Positions 58,883 to 64,000 of a stretch of DNA of 64,000 nucleotides are shown here, in pieces. Origin of the DNA: Pseudomonas frederiksbergensis (GTDB lineage Bacteria > Pseudomonadota > Gammaproteobacteria > Pseudomonadales > Pseudomonadaceae); NCBI RefSeq assembly GCF_900105495.1, contig NZ_FNTF01000002.1:1587501-1651500 (forward strand), in the 5' to 3' direction. Numbering within the stretch: position 1 is the stretch's first letter; each line of letters begins with the position of its first letter. The translations under genes were made by a program, and so were the position numbers. Under the pieces are notes generated by a model. It was not told the DNA's origin and did no database searches. It saw nothing but the letters and a program-made list of their open reading frames with translations.

Positions 58883-60958
58883 ATGACGCGCACTCGTAAA
58901 GCATTTATCTGGACCCTCGCCAGCCTTGTTGTCCTGCTGGCTGCATTGGTTGTGATCATTGCGTTCTTCGATTGGAACCGGATCAAACCATCGCTTAACG
59001 CCAAGGTTTCCGAAGAGCTGCACCGCCCGTTCGCCATCAACGGCAACCTGGCGGTGATCTGGCAGCGTGAGCCCGAGGAGGGAGGCTGGCGCGCCTGGGT
59101 GCCGTGGCCGCATGTCGTGGCGCAAGACTTGAGCCTGGGCAACCCGGACTGGTCGAAGAAACCGCAGATGGTCACCCTCAAACGCGTCGAGCTGCGCATC
59201 TCGCCCCTGGCCTTGCTGGCGCAGCGCCTGGTCATTCCGCGCATTGACCTGACCGAACCGAATGCCGACCTCCAGCGCCTGGCCGACGGTCGTGCTAACT
59301 GGACCTTCAAGTTCGACCCCAAGGACCCGAACGCCGAGCCTTCAAACTGGGTGGTGGACATCGGTGCGATCGGCTTCGACAAAGGCCATGTCATCCTCGA
59401 CGACCAGAACCTCAAGACTCAGCTCGACTTGATCATCGACCCGCTGGGTAAACCGATTCCGTTCAGTGACATCGTCGGTGACAAAGCCGCGAAAACCGCC
59501 GCGGAAAAGGGCGCCGCGCCGCAGGATTACGCGTTCGCGCTGAAGGTCAAAGGTCAGTACCACGGCCAGACACTCGCGGGCGAAGGCAAGGTCGGCGGCT
59601 TGCTGGCGTTGCAGGATGCGTCCAGACCGCTCCCGCTTCAGGCACAGGTGAAAATCGCTGACACCCGCGTGGAACTGGCGGGCACCCTCACCGATCCACT
59701 GAACCTCGGCGCCCTGGATTTGCGCCTGAAACTGGCGGGTACCAGCCTGGGCAATCTCTACCCGCTGATCGGCGTAACCCTGCCGGACACACCGCCGTAC
59801 GAAACTGACGGGCACTTGATCGCCAAGTTGCAGGAAGCGGGCGGTGCAGTGTTTCGTTACGAAGAATTCAACGGCAAGATCGGTCAGAGCGATATCCATG
59901 GCAGCCTGGTGTATGTCGCCAGTCAGCCGCGCCCGAAACTGAGTGGATCGCTGGTTTCCAACCAATTGCTGTTTGCCGACCTCGCCCCGCTGATCGGTGC
60001 CGATTCCAACGCCGAACAAAAGGCTCGTGGCGGCGAAAGCAAGCAGCCGACCGACAAGGTGTTGCCGGTCGAAGAGTTCAAAACCGAGCGCTGGCGGGTT
60101 ATGGACGCGGACGTCGAGTTCACCGGCAAGCGCATCGTCCACAGCGAAAAACTGCCGTTCAACGATCTCTACACTCATCTGATACTGACTGACGGCGTAC
60201 TCAGCCTGGAACCCCTGCGCTTCGGCGTGGCCGGCGGCAACCTGGACGCTCAGATTCGCCTCAATGGCCGAACCGAACCGTTGGAAGGCCGCGCCAAACT
60301 CACCGCACGCAAGTTCAAACTCAAGCAGTTGTTCCCGACCTTTGAGCTGATGAAAACCAGTTTCGGCGAGCTCAACGGTGACGCCGACATCACCGGTCGC
60401 GGCAACTCGGTGGCAAAACTGCTGGGCACTGCCAATGGCAATCTGAAGTTGCTGATTAACGATGGGGCCATCAGCCGTGAGTTGATGGAGCTGGCCGGGC
60501 TGAACGTCGGCAACTATGTGGTCGGCAAGATCTTTGGCGACAAGGAAGTGAAGATCAACTGCGCTGCCGCCGACTTCGACATCCAGGCGGGTCTGGCGAC
60601 TACGCGCCTGTTCGTCTTCGATACCGAAAACGCGATCGTCTACATTGATGGCACCGCCAACATGGCGACTGAGCAACTGGACCTGACCATCACCCCGGAA
60701 TCCAAGGGCTGGCGCGTGATTTCGCTGCGTTCGCCGCTGTATGTGCGGGGTAAGTTCATCAAGCCTGATGCCGGTGTGAAGGCTGTACCGCTAATGTTGC
60801 GAGGGGCGGGAATGGTGGCGCTGGGTGTGCTTGCCGCGCCGGCGGCGGGCTTGCTGGCGCTGATAGCGCCGAGCGCTGGCGAACCGAATCAGTGCGCGCC
60901 GTTGCTGGAACAGATGAAGGCCGGCAAGGCGCCGGTCACCGTCAAACCCACCCGGTAG
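58883..60958 (+). CDS. AsmA-family protein
   Basis: A 691-residue protein with one N-terminal membrane helix (IWTLASLVVLLAALVVIIAF, residues about 9-28) and a long periplasmic beta-rich chain with the AsmA domains at both ends: DWNRIKPSLNAKVSEELHRP near the start, and MLRGAGMVALGVLAAPAAGL at the C-terminus. AsmA-like proteins bridge inner and outer membranes and are implicated in phospholipid transport. AGGAG nine bases upstream supports the ATG at 58883; a GTG at 58838 would put 15 residues before the membrane helix and is less likely. Confidence 0.88.
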   Translation: MTRTRKAFIWTLASLVVLLAALVVIIAFFDWNRIKPSLNAKVSEELHRPFAINGNLAVIWQREPEEGGWRAWVPWPHVVAQDLSLGNPDWSKKPQMVTLKRVELRISPLALLAQRLVIPRIDLTEPNADLQRLADGRANWTFKFDPKDPNAEPSNWVVDIGAIGFDKGHVILDDQNLKTQLDLIIDPLGKPIPFSDIVGDKAAKTAAEKGAAPQDYAFALKVKGQYHGQTLAGEGKVGGLLALQDASRPLPLQAQVKIADTRVELAGTLTDPLNLGALDLRLKLAGTSLGNLYPLIGVTLPDTPPYETDGHLIAKLQEAGGAVFRYEEFNGKIGQSDIHGSLVYVASQPRPKLSGSLVSNQLLFADLAPLIGADSNAEQKARGGESKQPTDKVLPVEEFKTERWRVMDADVEFTGKRIVHSEKLPFNDLYTHLILTDGVLSLEPLRFGVAGGNLDAQIRLNGRTEPLEGRAKLTARKFKLKQLFPTFELMKTSFGELNGDADITGRGNSVAKLLGTANGNLKLLINDGAISRELMELAGLNVGNYVVGKIFGDKEVKINCAAADFDIQAGLATTRLFVFDTENAIVYIDGTANMATEQLDLTITPESKGWRVISLRSPLYVRGKFIKPDAGVKAVPLMLRGAGMVALGVLAAPAAGLLALIAPSAGEPNQCAPLLEQMKAGKAPVTVKPTR

Positions 60959-60973
60959 TCACAGATCGTTGGA

Positions 60974-61083
60974 GATCGTTCCCACGCTCTGCGTGGGAAT
61001 GCCTCTACGGACGCTCCGCGTTCGGCCTTTATGGGACGCAGAGCGTCCCGGGCTGCATTCCCACGCAGAGCGTGGGAACGATC
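60974..61083. repeat. 110-bp palindromic element, copy B
   Basis: This copy begins GATCGTTCCCACGCTCTGCG and ends with the reverse complement GCAGAGCGTGGGAACGATC. It lies between the convergent AsmA-family and LysR genes; its last two bases overlap the LysR stop codon. Confidence 0.88.
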
Positions 61084-62005
61084 AGTCAGTTGCCGAAAGC
61101 TGCGACCTTGGCAATAACCCTGACAACGCTGCTTCTTCCTGCAACCAGGCAAAAAATGCCCGCACCGGTGGGTGCCGTTCGCGCCCCGGCACGCACAGTG
61201 CCGCGTAACCGGCGCCATCGACCTGAACTTCACCCTTGTAAGCCACCAGCAAACCATTGGCCACGCTCTCGGACACCAGAATATTGCTCGCCAGCACCAG
61301 GCCTTGCCCGGCAATTGCCGCTTGCAGGGCGTAGTGCTCTTCGTCGTATTCGCGAACCGCGGGTTGCCCGGCAAGCCAGTTTTCGCCGGATTTTGCGCAC
61401 CAGGCCTCCCAGCCGTGAGCGTACAGCTTGGAGTTGTGCCAGCGCACGCTGATCAGCGTCGGCGCCCGGCTGGCGGCCAAGGCGACTTGCTCCGGCGAGC
61501 CATAGACGCCGAAGGATTCGTCGAACAGGCACAGCCCATAAAGGTTCGGGTAGTCATCGAGGCTGTAGCGCACCACCAGATCGACGCTGGCGTCCTGATG
61601 CAGATCGATGACTTCACAATGGGTGTCGAGCCGCAGGCTGATGTTCGGGTGCCGGGCGTAGAACCGGCCCAGTCGTGGCACCAGCCACAACGCGGCGAAA
61701 GCGGCGGTGGTGGAGATTGTCAGGCTCGCGCCGCTACGTTGCGGGCGCAAGGTATCGACACTTTGCGCCACTTCCAGCAAGGCACCGTGCAAGCTGTGGA
61801 ACAGCCGTTCACCGCAGTCCGTCAGGCGCACTTGCCGCGGCAGTCGCTCGAACAGCGGCACGCCGAGCCAGGTCTCCAGCGAACGGATCTGATGGGAAAC
61901 CGCCGTCGGCGTCACCGCGAGTTCTTCGGCGGCCGCCTTGAAGCTCAGCAGGCGCGAGGCGGATTCAAAGGCGCGCAAGGCGGTCAGCGGCAGCGAGGCA
62001 AACAT
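61082..62005 (-). CDS. LysR-family transcriptional regulator (GcvA-like)
   Basis: A 307-residue regulator with the GcvA-type N-terminus LPLTALRAFESASRLLSFKA followed by AAEELAVTPTAVSHQIRSLE (helix-turn-helix), and a ligand domain with YAPLRV-less but typical SSRWLVPRLGRF-like region (LWLVPRLGRFYARHPNISLR). GGAGCT precedes the ATG. It is divergent from the azoreductase gene across 123 bases, so it is the likely regulator of azoR and the SMR exporter. The stop codon is provided at the edge of palindromic copy B. Confidence 0.9.
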   Translation of the reverse strand: MFASLPLTALRAFESASRLLSFKAAAEELAVTPTAVSHQIRSLETWLGVPLFERLPRQVRLTDCGERLFHSLHGALLEVAQSVDTLRPQRSGASLTISTTAAFAALWLVPRLGRFYARHPNISLRLDTHCEVIDLHQDASVDLVVRYSLDDYPNLYGLCLFDESFGVYGSPEQVALAASRAPTLISVRWHNSKLYAHGWEAWCAKSGENWLAGQPAVREYDEEHYALQAAIAGQGLVLASNILVSESVANGLLVAYKGEVQVDGAGYAALCVPGRERHPPVRAFFAWLQEEAALSGLLPRSQLSATD

Positions 62006-62128
62006 TTGAAAGCTCCATGGATGAAATCAATTCATCCAAACTGATTTTTTCTCATTTGAAGAAAGACTGCGATGCGCTTCAAGCTGCAAGTCACCAGCAG
62101 TTTGAGTTTAGTTCTTCAGGAGATACAG

Positions 62129-62767
62129 ATGAGCACAATTCTTGCCGTACATGCCAGCCCCCGTGGCGAGCGTTCTCACTCCCGGCGCTTGGCCGAGGTG
62201 TTCCTTTCAGCCTGGCAGGCGGCCAATCCGCAGTCGCACCTGACCCGTCGCGAAGTCGGTCGGGCGTTGATTCCGCCGGTCAACGAGGCGTTTGTGGCCG
62301 CCGCGTTTTACCCCGAACCCGATGCGCGACCACTGTCGATGCAGGCCGACCTGGCGTTCAGCGATGAACTGGTGGGCGAGTTACTCGGTCACGATTTGTT
62401 GGTGATTTCCACGCCGATGCACAACTTCAGCGTGCCCAGCGGCCTCAAGGCCTGGATCGATCAGATTGTGCGGCTGGGGCTGACCTTCAATCACACCCTG
62501 GACAATGGCATCGCTCAATACGAGCCGCTGGTGCAGGGCAAAAAGGCGTTGATCGTCACCAGTCGCGGCGGGTTCGGTTTCGGGCCCGGTGGGGAACTTG
62601 AGGCGATGAACCATGCCGATCCGTTGTTGCGAACGGCGTTGGGCTTCATCGGCATCACCGACATCACGGTCGTGGCCGCCGAAGGCGAAGAGTCCGAGGA
62701 ACGCACCTTCCAGATCTCCGCCGCCGAGGCCGAGCAGCGCTTGCTGGCGTTGGCCAGGGTGTTCTAG
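62129..62767 (+). CDS. FMN-dependent NADH-azoreductase / quinone reductase
   Basis: A 212-residue flavodoxin-like oxidoreductase of the AzoR family, which reduces quinones and azo compounds with NADH in two two-electron steps. It begins [20 protein letters not shown] (FMN phosphate loop S-PRG-ERS-S), with the FMN-contact [19 protein letters not shown] and [17 protein letters not shown] is eight bases before the ATG at 62129. The stop codon is followed at once by the ATG of the SMR gene, so both are co-expressed. Confidence 0.9.
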   Translation: MSTILAVHASPRGERSHSRRLAEVFLSAWQAANPQSHLTRREVGRALIPPVNEAFVAAAFYPEPDARPLSMQADLAFSDELVGELLGHDLLVISTPMHNFSVPSGLKAWIDQIVRLGLTFNHTLDNGIAQYEPLVQGKKALIVTSRGGFGFGPGGELEAMNHADPLLRTALGFIGITDITVVAAEGEESEERTFQISAAEAEQRLLALARVF

Positions 62768-63073
62768 ATGGCCTGGCTGTTTTTGCTGATCGCCGCCGGC
62801 TTCGAAGTCACCTTTGCCATGGGCATGAAGTACGCCGAGGGCTTCACCCGGCTCTGGCCGTCGATGATCACCGTGGTGGCCGCGGTGGGCGGGATCTACT
62901 TCCTGACCCTGGCCATGCGCGAGTTGCCGGTGAGCATCGCTTACCCGATCTGGACCGCCATCGGCTCGCTGGGCACGGTGTTTCTCGGGTTTGCGTTGCT
63001 CGGTGAAAGCCTGACGGCGGTCAAACTGGTATCGGTCGGATTGATCGTTGCGGGGGTGGTGGGGCTCAAGTAG
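62768..63073 (+). CDS. SMR-family exporter, SugE/Gdx-like
   Basis: A 101-residue, four-helix small multidrug resistance protein. It has the central glutamate E13, and the KYAEGFTRLWPSMIT loop and SIAYPIWTAIGSLG motif of the SugE/Gdx subgroup rather than EmrE. SugE proteins export guanidinium or quaternary ammonium compounds. Residue 16 is Phe where E. coli SugE has Trp. No guanidine riboswitch is seen; the gene begins right after the azoreductase stop without its own promoter, so it is more likely part of a xenobiotic-response unit. No start codon other than 62768 fits. Confidence 0.88.
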   Translation: MAWLFLLIAAGFEVTFAMGMKYAEGFTRLWPSMITVVAAVGGIYFLTLAMRELPVSIAYPIWTAIGSLGTVFLGFALLGESLTAVKLVSVGLIVAGVVGLK

Positions 63074-63183
63074 GGCGGGATGTCATAGACTGGTCGTCGA
63101 GTTGTCATCTTCAATACCGATGCTTGGCTGATGTCTTGCATTCAAGCCTTGCTTCACCTCACCGATCACAAGGACGTTCGCCC

Positions 63184-64000
63184 ATGTCGCAAGGTTCCGC
63201 CACGCGTTATCCGTTGGTGCTGGTCCCGGGAATGCTCGGGTTTATCCGTCTGCTGATCTATCCGTATTGGTACGGGATCATTTCTGCGCTGCGCCGGGGT
63301 GGGGCGACGGTATTTGCGGTACAGGTTTCTCCGCTCAACTCCAGCGAAGTGCGTGGCGAGCAGCTGCTGGCGCGGATCGAGGAAATCCTGCGGGAAACCG
63401 GGGCCGAGAAAGTCAACCTGATCGGCCATAGCCAAGGCTCGCTCACCGCCCGTTACGCCGCTGCCAAGCGTCCGGATCAGGTGGCGTCGGTGACGTCGGT
63501 GGCCGGGCCCAATCACGGTTCGGAACTGGCGGATTACCTGCACAAACACTATCCGGGAGACAGTGCCAAGGGGCGTTTGCTCAGCGTTTTGCTGCGGTGG
63601 ATCAGTGCGTTGATGTGCCTGCTGGAAACCGGGTATCGCGGACCGAAATTGCCGGTGGATATCCCTGCCTCCCATCATTCCCTGACGAGCGAAGGGGTGG
63701 CGCTGTTCAATCAGCGTTATCCACAGGGCCTGCCTGAAACCTGGGGTGGGCATGGGCCGGAAGAGGTCAATGGCGTGCGGTATTACTCCTGGTCCGGGAC
63801 CTTGCAGCCGGGCAAGACCGATGGCGGGCGAAACCGGTTTGATGGGACCAACCGCAGTTGTCGGTTGTTTGCCAGGACCTTCGTTCGAGAGGTCGGGCAT
63901 TGCGACGGGATGGTCGGGCGCTACAGCTCCCATCTGGGGACGGTGATTGGCGATGAGTACCCGATGGATCACTTCGATATCGTCAATCAGTCGCTGGGTT
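63184..64000 (+). CDS. Family I triacylglycerol lipase (3' end outside window), no signal peptide
   Basis: An alpha/beta hydrolase cut off by the right edge after 272 codons. It begins MSQGSATRYPLVLVPGMLGF, so the lipase fold starts directly and no signal peptide is encoded. The nucleophile is S83 in GHSQG, and the acid and base are the Asp in GHCDGMVGRY and His in MDHFDIVN. The segments around VAGPNHGSELADY and the calcium-site region resemble mature Pseudomonas LipA (family I.1). Either this is a cytoplasmic lipase/esterase or a start farther upstream is missing; no such start is in frame. No lipase foldase gene is in the window. Confidence 0.85.
   Translation, partial: MSQGSATRYPLVLVPGMLGFIRLLIYPYWYGIISALRRGGATVFAVQVSPLNSSEVRGEQLLARIEEILRETGAEKVNLIGHSQGSLTARYAAAKRPDQVASVTSVAGPNHGSELADYLHKHYPGDSAKGRLLSVLLRWISALMCLLETGYRGPKLPVDIPASHHSLTSEGVALFNQRYPQGLPETWGGHGPEEVNGVRYYSWSGTLQPGKTDGGRNRFDGTNRSCRLFARTFVREVGHCDGMVGRYSSHLGTVIGDEYPMDHFDIVNQSLG

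Overview
This window is bacterial chromosome from a member of the Pseudomonas fluorescens complex. The gene order tsaE-amiB-mutL-miaA-hfq-hflX-hflK-hflC-hisZ-purA, then rnr-rlmB-rpsF-rpsR-DUF2232-rplI-dnaB, is the classical Pseudomonas order. Azurin, pncB-nadE, amaAB and a bra-type amino-acid transport operon fit the same genus. Codon use is GC-rich, and the spacers carry many fluorescens-type REP doublets built on a GGGAGCGAGCCTGCTCGCGA core. I see no phage, plasmid, insertion sequence or CRISPR array.

Layout. 1-11.3 kb: housekeeping superoperon (tRNA modification, peptidoglycan amidase, mismatch repair, RNA chaperone, GTPase and membrane protease regulators) followed by hisZ and purA. 11.4-14.1 kb: a chemoreceptor, the decayed end of an ABC permease gene, and two tandem tRNA-Leu(CAG) units. 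14.3-21.6 kb: RNA metabolism, ribosomal proteins and replicative helicase. 21.6-29.7 kb: an accessory stretch with a 1321-residue toxin-like protein (minus strand), ygiQ, and a two-gene pair that looks like a membrane-active protein and its small multi-spanning partner. 29.9-36.6 kb: a transglutaminase / ATP-grasp / alpha-E three-gene system behind a sigma-54-like promoter. 36.8-40.8 kb: small genes, a LOG-family hydrolase, azurin, and the NAD salvage genes nadE and pncB.

41-45 kb: a LysR regulator divergent from the lysine/pipecolate genes amaB and amaA. 45.3-50.5 kb: a five-gene branched-chain amino-acid ABC transporter operon with a near-perfect sigma-54 promoter, a hairpin between the binding-protein gene and the first permease gene, and a strong terminator. 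50.5-51.35 kb: an 840-bp spacer with several DnaA-box-like sequences. 51.3-58 kb: an SDR oxidoreductase, a cation-diffusion-facilitator-like protein with altered metal sites, an AGE-family epimerase, urease accessory genes ureE-ureF-ureG-hupE (no structural urease genes here) and a DesT-like regulator. 58-64 kb: a secreted protein made of 14-residue repeats, an AsmA-family protein, a LysR regulator divergent from an azoreductase-SMR exporter pair, and a family I lipase without signal peptide that runs off the right edge.

The best candidates for undescribed biology are the large DUF6543-like protein with a SET-like C-terminus (21654-25619), the effector/immunity-like pair (28352-29718), the 14-residue-repeat exported protein (58025-58495), the sigma-54-linked ATP-grasp/transglutaminase cluster, and the DnaA-box-rich spacer. 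All family assignments come from reading the translations; no database search was run.
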